Shown one piece after another: positions 8,321 through 17,546 of a stretch of DNA of 41,102 nucleotides (the first letter of the stretch is position 1; each line of letters begins with the position of its first letter). Made by a program: the position numbers and the translations under genes. Origin of the DNA: Rhizorhapis sp. SPR117. GTDB taxonomy: Bacteria > Pseudomonadota > Alphaproteobacteria > Sphingomonadales > Sphingomonadaceae. The notes beneath the pieces are model-generated. The model was given only the letters and a program-made list of their open reading frames with translations, was not told the DNA's origin and did not search any database. The stretch is taken from assembly GCF_021742065.1 (NCBI RefSeq), contig NZ_JAKKIE010000034.1:1-41102 (forward strand). Reading direction: 5' to 3'.

Positions 8321-9676
8321 TCAGGTAAAGTCGGCCATAACGCGGGGCGTCCTATTTTGGCTGAGCCAAGAAGCGGCGATGACGATCATCGCCATCATCA
8401 TCGGCGTGCGCGCCGGATAGTCAAAGACGCTCGCAACGAAGACGAGAAATAATATGGCCGACCCCAGCTTCGGCAGGATCGCGTGTCGCCCGCCTGTTCG
8501 CCAAGCCCGGATACTGGCCATCGCATACCACCCAAGCGCGCCGAGCAGCAGCAGCAGCGCAGGCAAGCCACCATCGAGCACCACTTCCAAAAAATCATTA
8601 TGGGCATGGTTGAAATAGGTCGGCTTGAGCAATGCGAACGGCTCATGCAGGCGGAAGATCGTATCGAAACCGCCGAAACCTGATCCAGCAGGGAAATAGG
8701 CGGTGATCATTGACCGTACCGTCGGTAGGGCGCGCGCCCGCATGTCTTGGCCGGCATCTATTTCAAACGCACGGCGTACAGATTCCGCCCTGTCGACAGC
8801 GATGCTGACTAGGACGAACAGGGCAACGACGCCGACGATCGCGGCGATCAGCGCCGGGAACACCCAGCGTGGCGCCCCACGCAAAGCGCGGCGGACATCG
8901 TGCCAGCACAAAGCGAGGCCGAGCGCCAGCGCCAACATGCCGGTCAACATGCCGGCGCGCGATCCGGTCGCCAATATGGTGAGAGCAAAGAGCGTCATCA
9001 GCGCCAGTGCGACTGGCGCGCGCCACCCCACGCCTTGTTTTCCGGCAAAGGCCCAGACAGGGGTAATCAGGCATCCGATGGCGAGGAGGAGCGCGAAATG
9101 GTTGCGGTTGGCGAAGGTGCCGCTGACGCTTCCCACCGTGTCATTGATGAATGGATTATCGAGGACGAAGCCGGAAAATTGTAGCAACCCGACCAGCATC
9201 GAGCAGAAAATGATCCCGAGCAGGATCGTCGGCAGCCATGTTTTCTCCTCGTTGCACAAGGCAGTGACGAGAATGAGTGTTACGACCGGCACGATCAGCG
9301 AGGACGCGGCGTTGATCGTCGCTGAAGGAACGATCGCCCAAGGCCGCCATACCGTCTCGCCGGGTGACGCCCCGAGTAGCACGTCCCGGCCCGGCAGCGC
9401 TGTCCAGATGTTGGGAGGTAACGGCACCAGTTGCAGCAGGACAAGCAGGACCGTCGCCAGCAGCAGCCAGAACGCCGCTCCCGCCCCCACGACCACCGGT
9501 CGCACGCCGAGCAGGATTGCGAGCACGAGCAACGTCCACGTTGCCCCCCACGTTATCACCTGCCCCGTGACGTCTGCGTGCGACGCGCCGCCCGCCACCC
9601 ATAAGGTGCCCAGCAGCAGCAGCAGCAGTACCAGAGCGGGACTCCAGCGGCGTGTGAGGACGGGGCGGGAAGGCAT
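8321..9676 (-). CDS. O-antigen ligase/polymerase-like (Wzy_C superfamily) membrane protein
   Basis: The 451-residue protein is highly hydrophobic, with about 10-12 predicted membrane segments. The motif GTFANRNHFALLLAIG near residue 190 and AHNDFLEVVLDGG near residue 360 are hallmarks of the O-antigen ligase/Wzy_C superfamily, with the large periplasmic loop between them. Such proteins either polymerise repeat units or ligate glycans to a lipid or protein acceptor; sequence does not say which. Another, unrelated polymerase-type protein is encoded at 16188 in the same operon, so this one may be a ligase or a second polymerase. It abuts the aminotransferase stop directly. The N-terminal leucine run comes from a CAG/CTG-rich stretch. 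Confidence 0.85.
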   Translation of the reverse strand: MPSRPVLTRRWSPALVLLLLLLGTLWVAGGASHADVTGQVITWGATWTLLVLAILLGVRPVVVGAGAAFWLLLATVLLVLLQLVPLPPNIWTALPGRDVLLGASPGETVWRPWAIVPSATINAASSLIVPVVTLILVTALCNEEKTWLPTILLGIIFCSMLVGLLQFSGFVLDNPFINDTVGSVSGTFANRNHFALLLAIGCLITPVWAFAGKQGVGWRAPVALALMTLFALTILATGSRAGMLTGMLALALGLALCWHDVRRALRGAPRWVFPALIAAIVGVVALFVLVSIAVDRAESVRRAFEIDAGQDMRARALPTVRSMITAYFPAGSGFGGFDTIFRLHEPFALLKPTYFNHAHNDFLEVVLDGGLPALLLLLGALGWYAMASIRAWRTGGRHAILPKLGSAILFLVFVASVFDYPARTPMMMAMIVIAASWLSQNRTPRVMADFT

Positions 9677-10921
9677 CTAGGACAGAGTCTCCTCTGTGCG
9701 CATCGCGTCCTTGAACATATCGCCTATGGCTTGCGAAACACGCGCCATGTCGTCAGATGAAAGCGTCGGATGGACGAGGAACATGAGGCTGGTCCCGCCC
9801 AGTTCGCGCGCGACCGGTAGGGGCACTTCGGGCCGCCAGCCGGTGCCGTCGAACGCCTTTTCCAGATAGACTTCGGAGCAGGAGCCTTGGAAGCAGGGAA
9901 TGCCCCGCTCGCCCATTTCGGTGACGATCCGGTCGCGCGACCAGCCGGATGCCAGATTTTCCGGCCGGACATAGGCATAATATTTATAGAAAGCGTGGAC
10001 CGACCCTTCCGGCCAGCTTCGGTCCGGGCCGAACGGGCCATGAAGACGGATGATCCCGTTCTTGTCGGCAAAGGGTGTCAGGGCTTCATGCAGGATCGTC
10101 GCATTGGCCGTCCGCGTGCACGTCCATTCGTTCATGCGGCGAAGCTGGATGCGGCCGATTGCCGCCTGCATCTCCAGCATCCGCCAGTTGGTGCCGATGC
10201 TCTCATGCAGCCAGCGGAAACCCGGCGGGTGCGCGCGCTCATAGACCGCGTTCCAGCTTTTGCCATGATCCTTGAACGACCACATGCGCGACCAGAGATC
10301 ACGATCGTTGCACGTCACCATGCCGCCTTCGCCGCCGGTGGTCATGATCTTGTCCTGGCAGAAGGACCAGGCGCTGACATGGCCGATCGAGCCGACGCTG
10401 CGCCCCTTGTAGCGCGCGCCATGCGCCTGCGCGCAGTCCTCGATCACCTTGACGTCATGCGCGGCGGCGAGGTCCATGATCGGATCCATGTCGCAGGGCC
10501 AGCCCGCCAGATGCACCGCGATGATCGCCTTGGTGTGCGGGGTCAGCACGGCCCGACAAGTTTCCGTCGAGATATTGCCGCTGGCGCGCTCGACATCGGC
10601 GAAGACCGGCCTGGCGCCGGCATTGGCGACGCAGGAAATCGACGCGATGAAGGTGCGTGGCGTGACGATCACCTCATCGTCGGCACTGCCGCCATTGGCG
10701 CTGCCGATGCCAAGTCCTTGAAGCGCGAGATCGAGCGCGACCGTGCCATTGGCGACGGCGATCGCATGATTGCTCTCCGACCATTCGGCAAACTCCCGCT
10801 CGAAAGCGCGGCATTCTTCGCCCGTCCAATAGTTGACGCGGTTGGAGAGCAGGACAGCGGAAACGGCGTCCGCCTCTTCCTGCGTGAAGCTGGGCCAAGG
10901 GGCGAAATTCGTGTTCAGCAT
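9677..10921 (-). CDS. DegT/DnrJ/EryC1 sugar aminotransferase (PglE-like)
   Basis: The 414-residue PLP enzyme belongs to the DegT/DnrJ/EryC1 family, which transaminates nucleotide-linked keto-sugars. Visible are the family segment VANGTVALDLALQGLGIG near residues 57-73, TPRTFIASISCVANAGARPVFADV near 87-110, the EDCAQAHGA motif near 161-169, and the PLP-binding lysine at 191 in SFCQDKIMTTGGEGG. Next to a PglD-like acetyltransferase and a PglC-like transferase, and with a PglF-type dehydratase in the same operon, it most likely makes the 4-amino sugar of a UDP-bacillosamine-like pathway. Perosamine or other amino sugars remain possible. It starts one base after the acetyltransferase stop codon. 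Confidence 0.88.
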   Translation of the reverse strand: MLNTNFAPWPSFTQEEADAVSAVLLSNRVNYWTGEECRAFEREFAEWSESNHAIAVANGTVALDLALQGLGIGSANGGSADDEVIVTPRTFIASISCVANAGARPVFADVERASGNISTETCRAVLTPHTKAIIAVHLAGWPCDMDPIMDLAAAHDVKVIEDCAQAHGARYKGRSVGSIGHVSAWSFCQDKIMTTGGEGGMVTCNDRDLWSRMWSFKDHGKSWNAVYERAHPPGFRWLHESIGTNWRMLEMQAAIGRIQLRRMNEWTCTRTANATILHEALTPFADKNGIIRLHGPFGPDRSWPEGSVHAFYKYYAYVRPENLASGWSRDRIVTEMGERGIPCFQGSCSEVYLEKAFDGTGWRPEVPLPVARELGGTSLMFLVHPTLSSDDMARVSQAIGDMFKDAMRTEETLS

Positions 10922-10922
10922 G

Positions 10923-11555
10923 TCATTTTTTCTCGAGAATGCGGGCGGGATTGCCGACCACGGTTACGCCTGGAGGGACATCCTTGGTCACGATCGCACC
11001 CATGCCGACGACGGCATCCGCGCCGATGGTCAGGTTCTGGCGGATGACCGCGCTCGACCCGATATAGGCGCGATCGCCGATCCGGATATTACCGTTGCAG
11101 CGCACCCCCGGCGCGAAGGTGACATAATCGCCGATCACGCAGTCATGCTCGACATAGGAATAGAGATTGGCGTGAAAGCATCGGCCGACCTTGATGTTGG
11201 ACGTGAAGGTTACATAGGGTGAGACAAGGGCACCTTCGCCGATCTCGACATCGTCCATCATAACGATGTCGGCCGCCGTCGCAGCCATGATCTCGACCCC
11301 TGACTGCCGGCATTTTTCGTCGAGCATCTGCCTGATCTTAGGGTTGGCGATCGCCAGGGCCGCTCCGCGCCGCTCGGCTGGTTCTTTCATAAATCGATCA
11401 AAAGTCCACACCTCATGACCATTGGCATGAGATGATGCCGGATTGTCGTCGATGAAGACCAGGGCCGCATCCATGCCTGCCATCTCGCGCCGCAGCAGCG
11501 GCATGATGCCCCGTCCGCAGCCACTGGCCCCATAGACACCATATAAAGGCTTCAC
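10923..11555 (-). CDS. PglD/NeuD-like sugar N- or O-acetyltransferase
   Basis: The 210-residue protein has the NeuD/PglD architecture. An N-terminal Rossmann-like half begins LYGVYGASGCGRGIMPLLRRE. A C-terminal left-handed beta-helix has hexapeptide repeats (VEIGEGALVSPYVTFTSN, EHDCVIGDYVTFAPG, IRIGDRAYIGSSAVI) and ends TVVGNPARILEKK. The histidine in YVEHDCVIGDY aligns with the catalytic base of PglD. In the PglD reaction acetyl-CoA acetylates the 4-amino group of the UDP-amino sugar made by the PglE-type aminotransferase, encoded next to it here. The gene overlaps the PglC-like gene by 4 bases, so the three steps are coupled. Confidence 0.88.
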   Translation of the reverse strand: MKPLYGVYGASGCGRGIMPLLRREMAGMDAALVFIDDNPASSHANGHEVWTFDRFMKEPAERRGAALAIANPKIRQMLDEKCRQSGVEIMAATAADIVMMDDVEIGEGALVSPYVTFTSNIKVGRCFHANLYSYVEHDCVIGDYVTFAPGVRCNGNIRIGDRAYIGSSAVIRQNLTIGADAVVGMGAIVTKDVPPGVTVVGNPARILEKK

Positions 11556-12151
11556 GAATTCTTACCCGTGCCCTGGAATTTGGCCATCGTCGCCTGGCCT
11601 TCCGCGCTTATCCCATCACGCTGAATGATGCGCAGGACCGTCAGCCATATGATCTTCATGTCCAGCAGCAGGCTGCGATGATCGACATACCAAATGTCGA
11701 GCGCGAATTTCTCTTCCCACGAAAGCGCATTGCGCCCGTTGACCTGCGCCCATCCCGTCAGGCCGGGACGGACGTCGTTGCGCCTTGCCTGCTCCGCATT
11801 GTAGCGCGGCAGATATTCCATCAGCAGCGGGCGCGGCCCGACCAAACTCATCTCGCCCTTGAGTACATTCCACAGGCCGGGCAGCTCATCTATGCTGGTC
11901 GAACGCAACAGACGCCCCAGATCCGTCAGACGTTCAGCGTCGGACAAGGGCTGACCATCGGCATCGCAGGCATCGAGCATGCTGCGGAACTTACACATCC
12001 GAAAGGGCCTGCCCCCCAGACCGGGGCGTTCCTGCACGAAAAGCACGGGCGCCCCCATGCGCTGGCGGATCGCAATTCCCGCGACAAGCATAACAGGCGA
12101 CAGCAGCACCAGTCCGGCAAGAGAGCCTGCAATGTCGATCAACCGTTTCAT
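11552..12151 (-). CDS. PglC-like initiating phosphoglycosyltransferase
   Basis: The 199-residue protein is a minimal monotopic phosphoglycosyltransferase of PglC size, without the extra membrane domains of WbaP/WcaJ. It has the N-terminal re-entrant hydrophobic helix (IDIAGSLAGLVLLSPVMLVAGIAI), the KFRSM motif, the catalytic Asp-Glu pair in SIDELPGLWNVLKG, and the MSLVGPRP, RPGLTGWAQVNGRN and YVDHRSLLLD signatures. It should transfer a sugar-1-phosphate from a UDP-sugar to undecaprenyl phosphate and so start the repeat unit. The C-terminal EGQATMAKF resembles PglC from Campylobacter, which uses UDP-diNAc-bacillosamine; the substrate here is inferred from that and from the neighbouring PglD/PglE-like genes. 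Confidence 0.9.
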   Translation of the reverse strand: MKRLIDIAGSLAGLVLLSPVMLVAGIAIRQRMGAPVLFVQERPGLGGRPFRMCKFRSMLDACDADGQPLSDAERLTDLGRLLRSTSIDELPGLWNVLKGEMSLVGPRPLLMEYLPRYNAEQARRNDVRPGLTGWAQVNGRNALSWEEKFALDIWYVDHRSLLLDMKIIWLTVLRIIQRDGISAEGQATMAKFQGTGKNS

Positions 12152-12220
12152 TTATTGCCCTGTTTCTTGGCGGCGCGATCCGGACGCGGCTAGATCGCGA
12201 TCTTCAAAGCCCGATGCCCG

Positions 12221-13336
12221 CTAAAGGTCCATGAAGTCCAGCAGCTTTCGATTCTGGACATGCACGTCGAACCGTTCCTCCGCCAGCCTGCGGCTTTCCA
12301 GCCCCATCGGCACAACGCTGTCTGGATGATCGAGGAAATGACGCATGGCCTCTGCCAGACGCGCCGAATTGCGGACCGGAACGAGGAACCCGTTCTTTCC
12401 TTCCACCACCGTTTCCCGGCATCCTGGAACATCGGTCGTGACCACCGGCAGGCCGATCGCCATCGCTTCCTGCGTGCTGCGCGGAACGCCCTCCCGATAA
12501 GAGGGCAGGACGAAAACGCTCGCCTGCGCCAGCCAGGGACGTACCGGCACATGTCCCGGCCATTCGATCACCCCGGCATCGACCCATAACCGCACTTCGG
12601 CCAGCGGTATGGCGGCGGGGTTTTCGTCATGTCCCCCCACCAGCAGGAAGCGCGCCTGCGGATAATGCGGGCGCAATGCCTTTGCCGCCTCCACATATTC
12701 CTCCACGCCCTTGTCGCGCAGCAGCCGTCCGACCATGATGAAGGTCGCGGCCCCGGCATCAGGCTCCTCATAGGCCCATTCCTGCAAGTCGAGCCCAATG
12801 CCCCCAAGGATCACGGCGCGATCGGGCGACACCAGGCGACGCTCGACAAATTCGCGGCGATCGTCGGGATTGAGGAAGATGACGCGCTCCGCCAGGCGCA
12901 GGGCGCTGCGATATAATCGCGCGACGACCCGTTGCAGCGCCGCGCGCCGCCGGCTCGGACGCTGCCCTTGGGTAAAGGCGAACCCCAGTCCCTCTATCAT
13001 CGCAAAGCGGCGGGGAACGCGCGCCAGCCAGGCCGCGATCGTGCCGTAAATGACCGGCTTGATATAATAGCCGAGCGTGATGTCGGGCTTGTGCCGGCGC
13101 AGCAGCCGCCGAAGGTCCAGCAGCGACGCTGCATCCCTGATCGGATTCATCCCCGCCCGCGCCAGGTTGAAATCGATCGGGACGATGCCGTTAGCGCGCA
13201 ACCATGCGCGCGTCGCTTCATCATGATCGGGGGCGAAGGCCAGAACCTCATGACCCCTGCGCACCATTTCGAGAAGCAGCGGACCACGGAAATTCAGCAA
13301 TGACGACGCAAAATTGGAAATCACCGAAATTTTCAT
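12221..13336 (-). CDS. GT4-family glycosyltransferase (PglA-like)
   Basis: The 371-residue protein is a complete GT-B glycosyltransferase of family 4. The N-terminal domain begins [21 protein letters not shown], and the C-terminal domain has [49 protein letters not shown] and [15 protein letters not shown]. Several segments ([28 protein letters not shown]) resemble Campylobacter PglA, which adds the second sugar (GalNAc) to undecaprenyl-linked bacillosamine. That fits the PglC-like gene directly downstream. The acceptor and donor here are inferred. A 69-base gap separates it from the PglC-like gene. Confidence 0.88.
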   Translation of the reverse strand: MKISVISNFASSLLNFRGPLLLEMVRRGHEVLAFAPDHDEATRAWLRANGIVPIDFNLARAGMNPIRDAASLLDLRRLLRRHKPDITLGYYIKPVIYGTIAAWLARVPRRFAMIEGLGFAFTQGQRPSRRRAALQRVVARLYRSALRLAERVIFLNPDDRREFVERRLVSPDRAVILGGIGLDLQEWAYEEPDAGAATFIMVGRLLRDKGVEEYVEAAKALRPHYPQARFLLVGGHDENPAAIPLAEVRLWVDAGVIEWPGHVPVRPWLAQASVFVLPSYREGVPRSTQEAMAIGLPVVTTDVPGCRETVVEGKNGFLVPVRNSARLAEAMRHFLDHPDSVVPMGLESRRLAEERFDVHVQNRKLLDFMDL

Positions 13337-13339
13337 ATT

Positions 13340-13707
13340 TCACTCAGTCCAGGATAGAAAGCCGACACGCTTGTCCGACGCCCCCCAGATCGCACGATAA
13401 CTTCTGGCCATCCGATCCCTGGAGAACTGCTTTTCCACACTTGTGCGTGCGGCGACTTTTCTGTCGCTCCAGCCCGGTGCATCGTTTTTCTGAAGCGCGT
13501 GGGAGATCGCTTCCGCCAGTGCAACGGAATCCTGAGCGGGAGCGACCCAGCCCGTATCCGCGATAATAACCGCCGCATCCCCGACATCCGTCGAAACGAG
13601 GGCGTGCCACAGGCCATGGCTTCGGTCAGCACATTGGGAAAAGCCTCGCTGGCGGACGACATCACATGAAGGTCCAGCGCATTCATCACCGCCGGAACGA
13701 TATTCAT
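13340..13707 (-). pseudogene. C-terminal fragment of a GT4 glycosyltransferase, frameshifted
   Basis: Translation from 13707 gives [35 protein letters not shown], the classic C-terminal donor-site region of a GT4 enzyme. The frame then breaks near 13597, and the neighbouring frame continues [18 protein letters not shown]...[29 protein letters not shown] to a stop at 13340. One base appears to be missing at the Pro-Val junction. About the first 250 residues of the enzyme are absent. The fragment begins exactly where the upstream intact glycosyltransferase gene ends (stop at 13704-13706). This is a dead gene stub, best explained by a past cassette replacement followed by decay. Confidence 0.85.
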
Positions 13708-14948
13708 ATGGTTTTCCGCTTGACTGCGGCCCTGCTGAGCCAGCCGTAAAAGCTGTGCCGGCGTTCCGCGATTAGCGAAGTCTCGAAATATTTCGCTCGA
13801 TCGAGGTTGCGCGCGGACTGCGCGGCAAAAAGTTGCTCGTCGCGCAGGAACCTCTCAATACGAGCAGCCAAAGCAGACACGTCATCGCTAGGGACGAGCG
13901 CGGCGTCGTCAAGCAACTCAGGAATGCCGCCCACATTCGTGCCGATGCAAGGCAATGCTTGCGCCATTGCCTCAATCATGGCTCGCGGCAGCCCCTCAGT
14001 TCGTGACGGCATGACGAACAGATCACAGGACCGGAACTGCACCAGCACTGTTTCCGGAGGAACATTGCCACAGAACCGAACGCGCTCGATCAGACCGAGA
14101 CGCAATGCCTGCGTTTCGTATTTGGCGCGGAATACACCATCCCCCATCACTACCAAATGAATGTCGAGGCCGGCAGATGTCAGTTGGTAGACGGCCTCCA
14201 GCAAAATGTCGAGGCCCTTGTACTCTTGTGCAAGCGAACCGCAGAAAGCCAACGACGCCCTATTTTTAAGCGGACCTAGACGCGGACGATCGACAAAATG
14301 ACGCGGTTCCAAAAGAACGTTGGATATAGCTACGCTCGGCGCGCCCTTCCCAGGTGGGTAAAGCAATTGTAGTTGCCGCTCGGTCACATAGGCACAGGCA
14401 ACGGCGCGGCTACAGATAAAGCGGCTGACGGCAACTAAAGGCCAACGCATAAGCCGCTCATACCATCGGAAGCCTTTGCTGCTTAGCACTTGGTGGGGAT
14501 CTCCGACCATGTGAACTGTGTACGGAATTCCGCGCAGCCAGCAGAAGAATGCATGTAGAGAACCGATCGGCCCAGGAAGCCGTACCGACAGTGCATCTGC
14601 CTTAACAGCGGCACGATTCAGCCGTTGCACCAGAGCAGGCAACGCCTTGATGAAACCGCCAACTCCCTTGTAACCAGGTAACGGTTCGACGGAAACGTCA
14701 TGATCCACGATCCATGTCACCGTTTCGACCGGCGGATCGCGTTCCTCTACCCGGAGCACGAGCCGGAGATGATCGAAGTGCGAACGGATTTCCGCCAAAT
14801 GCGATAAATGTAGAGGATGAGCCGACCAATGGCGTCCGTGACGGTCACGATTGATCACCGCCTCCGAAGCCCAGTGGAGCGTCGGTTTCGCCCGCTCGAA
14901 CTCATTACTCGGGAAAGCGACATTAACAATAGAAGCGTCCTCACCCAT
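13704..14948 (-). CDS. GT4-family glycosyltransferase
   Basis: The 414-residue protein is a full-length GT-B glycosyltransferase. The C-terminal half carries [86 protein letters not shown], which includes the E-x7-E-type donor-binding motif of GT4 enzymes. The N-terminal half has no close resemblance that I recognise. It should act at the inner face of the membrane on the lipid-linked repeat unit; donor and linkage are unknown. The start overlaps the Wzx stop by 8 bases. Its third-codon positions are less GC-rich than those of the genes further downstream, and with the Wzx and Wzy genes it forms a distinct lower-GC block. Confidence 0.88.
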   Translation of the reverse strand: MGEDASIVNVAFPSNEFERAKPTLHWASEAVINRDRHGRHWSAHPLHLSHLAEIRSHFDHLRLVLRVEERDPPVETVTWIVDHDVSVEPLPGYKGVGGFIKALPALVQRLNRAAVKADALSVRLPGPIGSLHAFFCWLRGIPYTVHMVGDPHQVLSSKGFRWYERLMRWPLVAVSRFICSRAVACAYVTERQLQLLYPPGKGAPSVAISNVLLEPRHFVDRPRLGPLKNRASLAFCGSLAQEYKGLDILLEAVYQLTSAGLDIHLVVMGDGVFRAKYETQALRLGLIERVRFCGNVPPETVLVQFRSCDLFVMPSRTEGLPRAMIEAMAQALPCIGTNVGGIPELLDDAALVPSDDVSALAARIERFLRDEQLFAAQSARNLDRAKYFETSLIAERRHSFYGWLSRAAVKRKTI

Positions 14949-16191
14949 GCTGATACTCCGCCATTGGTTGCACTGGTTTACGGAGTATCCAGAGGTAAGT
15001 ACCGATCTGGACGACTGCCCCGGCCGACATCAAAATAACGCATCCAAAAATACCCTCTGTCTGGATTGCCCATGGGGCGAGCAACGCTTGAACTGCCAAC
15101 AAAATGGCCGAGGTTGTGAATATAGCCGTCATCCGGCCGGTGGACATTGCTAGATAAGAGTAGAATTGTCGCAGGCCGAGCGGCAGAGACAGAACGAGGA
15201 CAAAAGCTACATCATGCAATAGCGAGCGCTGATTTTCCCATCCCCAATCCACGAAAGCCGCCGCGAGAAAAACCAAGATGGTAATTGCCATGTGCAAGCC
15301 CACGATAAGCATGGCAACCGGCGCGCTGGCCAGAAAGGTCTGGCGGATTTCCCCCAATCGAGCAACTCTCGACAACTGATGAAGGTGCGTTTGAGATAAT
15401 CCTGTCGCAATCATCTGAATCATCAGGACCGGAATAAAGATTGTAGAAAAGTAGCCGACTGTTTCACGGTCCGCGAATAGTTCAAGCAGGTATCGTGGCA
15501 AAAAGCCCGCAACGGAAGCGACCAAGCTGTTAACTGCTGCGAACAGTGCCGTAGCTAGCGGTATGACGGCCAGCCATTGGGAAAATTTAAACAATCCGAA
15601 GGGACGGGCGCTACCGCTTAATTTCCACTCCGCGATCACGATGCATGCCTGAACGATCACGAGCGTTGATACTATAGTGCTAAGATCGAACTGCGCCGTC
15701 CACCCTGCCAGGATCACTAAGCTCAGCAGCGCGCTCTTCATAATTAGCAGCAGCCCGGAGATCGCGCTCTTTCCTTGTCGATCGAAAATCGCCGCCAAAA
15801 TATCTGACACCATATCCAAAAATTTGCTCGCAAGCACATAGGTGAAAATCATGGCGTCCAGCCGTATCTGGAACGTGAGCGTAATCACGATTGCCATCGT
15901 CAGGGCAACCATACCCGTAGTAATGCGCACTGCCAGAACGCTTCCGGCCGAAAGCTCGCCCAACGCGCCCGAAACCCACAGTGGACGTAGCGAAAAGGCA
16001 AAAAAACCTACGACTGGAGCAACCACCGCCTGAGCCAGAGCATAGCTGCCTACCAACTCGTAACCACCAATCGGGAGTAAGCGAAGTAGAATCAGCCATT
16101 GTAGGCCAGCATATGCGATAATCCCCGTAGCCTGCGCAAAGCGGGCAAGCTGAGGCTGAACTGTCAGGAATTTATCGATCAACCAAGTCAT
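14941..16191 (-). CDS. Wzx-like polysaccharide flippase
   Basis: The 416-residue protein is hydrophobic throughout, with about 12 predicted membrane segments, in the manner of Wzx/MATE-fold polysaccharide transporters. Examples are YAGLQWLILLRLLPIGGYELVGSYALAQAVVAPVVGF near the N-terminus and repeated pairs of helices up to the end. It has no signature that proves the family, but its position between the Wzy-type gene and a glycosyltransferase, with 4- and 8-base gene overlaps, supports a flippase that turns undecaprenyl-linked repeat units to the periplasm. GC content is lower than in the flanking operon. Confidence 0.8.
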   Translation of the reverse strand: MTWLIDKFLTVQPQLARFAQATGIIAYAGLQWLILLRLLPIGGYELVGSYALAQAVVAPVVGFFAFSLRPLWVSGALGELSAGSVLAVRITTGMVALTMAIVITLTFQIRLDAMIFTYVLASKFLDMVSDILAAIFDRQGKSAISGLLLIMKSALLSLVILAGWTAQFDLSTIVSTLVIVQACIVIAEWKLSGSARPFGLFKFSQWLAVIPLATALFAAVNSLVASVAGFLPRYLLELFADRETVGYFSTIFIPVLMIQMIATGLSQTHLHQLSRVARLGEIRQTFLASAPVAMLIVGLHMAITILVFLAAAFVDWGWENQRSLLHDVAFVLVLSLPLGLRQFYSYLAMSTGRMTAIFTTSAILLAVQALLAPWAIQTEGIFGCVILMSAGAVVQIGTYLWILRKPVQPMAEYQHG

Positions 16192-17534
16192 GCGTCGCGC
16201 TTTTGGAACAAGCGATTGAGTAGGAGCAAGGCTCCCGGGATTCCTAAAAGCATCGTTAGTCGAAAGACAATATTATCAAGATCATAAAACAGCATAAAGA
16301 GGGGGAGAGCCGATATTGTCGGTGCGATCAATGCGCTCTCCCACCCTTTTGGGTGAATAGAATATAATATCGCCCATCGCGACAATAATCCAAATATGAC
16401 GAACGATAAAACTGCACCAAAAATTCCAAAATTTAGAATAGATTCCCCGACCATGCCATAGATACGCGATGATCCCCTCCCTGATGGATTATTATACAAA
16501 ATCGCACTAGTTGGATCTATGTTCAATTGTGCATAAGAGCCAACGAAAACTTTACTCCATTTATCTGGTATAGGATCTATAAAGTCAGGAAGGGGCAAGG
16601 TTAACGCCTTAACATAGGTCCTGCCGTAAGCGAGAGGTATCCGATCCTCCATCTGAGCATCGAGAATAGACGCTTGAATATCCGAACGTCCGATGTCGCC
16701 AATGACGATGCGAATAGGGTTCGTGTAATTTTCATCTAAATAGGCGGGCACCCCTTCTCCGGCGAGATATGAGGATACTCCTTGAATACCCAGATGCTTG
16801 TAAACTGTCATCAGGTTAAACACGATAGCGCTACCTATCAATAACGCAAACAAACTAAGCTTACTCAGTCTAAAAACATACTGATGAAAAAGCTGAAAGC
16901 CCAAAACTATAATTAATAGTACTGTTACACGAGAACCGCGTGAGAAATTCATTCCAACCGTAATAAGAATAAAAAGGGCAGCAAGTAGCAGCGCTGTCAA
17001 GATTGATGGATAACGGCCTCGCTTCCATACGCTCACCACTATTAGCCAAGCAAGAAGAATCGGTGCCGACTCGATCACGGCGTATAATGCAATACCAGAA
17101 TTGATCATTGAATCACTAGATTCGCGTAGGTTAGATGCAATAAAATTGTTGTAGACGCCTAGGCTCAGACTGATCATAAGAGCCACAGCAAGAAGAAATT
17201 GTATATGTCCTAACGAGGGCCAATCTCGCGTTTTCAGTTGCATAAAAGGTTTCGCCTGTCGCGCTGCAATCGCCGCAACAAGAAGTCCAACTGCATTCAA
17301 TATATTCAAATTTGTTATTGATTCGATAGGATCTGAATAAAATAAAGATCGATTTACATAATCGTCATATATAACATTAACAGCAGGGACTATTAAAAAG
17401 TATATGTATACAAATATTTCAAGAGGATAAGAAAATATATTGCGATTAACTCCTCTCAAACAAGAGCGATTGAATGTTACTACAGATATAAGAGTAACGC
17501 TCAGCGTTATCCAGAATATATGTTGGGATTCCAT
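16188..17534 (-). CDS. Wzy-like O-antigen/EPS polymerase
   Basis: The 448-residue membrane protein has about 11-12 hydrophobic segments and a large central loop (residues ~240-340) with the polymerase-type pattern: GEGVPAYLDENYTNPIRIVIGDIGRS..., then NNPSGRGSSRIYGMVGESILNFGIFGAVLSFVIFG. This resembles the oligosaccharide repeat-unit polymerase (Wzy/OAG-polymerase) families. It should join repeat units in the periplasm. The gene is strikingly AT-rich compared with the rest of the operon, typical of serotype-specific wzy genes obtained by transfer. It overlaps wzx by 4 bases. The distinct polymerase/ligase-like protein at 8321 is not similar to it. Confidence 0.82.
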   Translation of the reverse strand: MESQHIFWITLSVTLISVVTFNRSCLRGVNRNIFSYPLEIFVYIYFLIVPAVNVIYDDYVNRSLFYSDPIESITNLNILNAVGLLVAAIAARQAKPFMQLKTRDWPSLGHIQFLLAVALMISLSLGVYNNFIASNLRESSDSMINSGIALYAVIESAPILLAWLIVVSVWKRGRYPSILTALLLAALFILITVGMNFSRGSRVTVLLIIVLGFQLFHQYVFRLSKLSLFALLIGSAIVFNLMTVYKHLGIQGVSSYLAGEGVPAYLDENYTNPIRIVIGDIGRSDIQASILDAQMEDRIPLAYGRTYVKALTLPLPDFIDPIPDKWSKVFVGSYAQLNIDPTSAILYNNPSGRGSSRIYGMVGESILNFGIFGAVLSFVIFGLLSRWAILYSIHPKGWESALIAPTISALPLFMLFYDLDNIVFRLTMLLGIPGALLLLNRLFQKRDA

Positions 17535-17546
17535 GGCGCGGTTGCG

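Noticed and set aside
8540..9640. CAG/CTG runs suggesting a microsatellite
   Set aside because: The runs encode leucines in membrane segments of the ligase-like protein and are short; no tandem repeat array is present.
8703..9680. Long rightward open frame (325 codons) opposite the O-antigen ligase-like gene
   Set aside because: The translation is Arg/Ser/Thr/Pro-rich with no domain; it is the antisense of a well-supported membrane-protein gene in GC-rich DNA.
9887..11047. Rightward open frame of 386 codons opposite the aminotransferase and acetyltransferase genes
   Set aside because: It spans two clear leftward genes, its sequence is Asp/Arg/Ala-biased without motifs, and it has no start signal.
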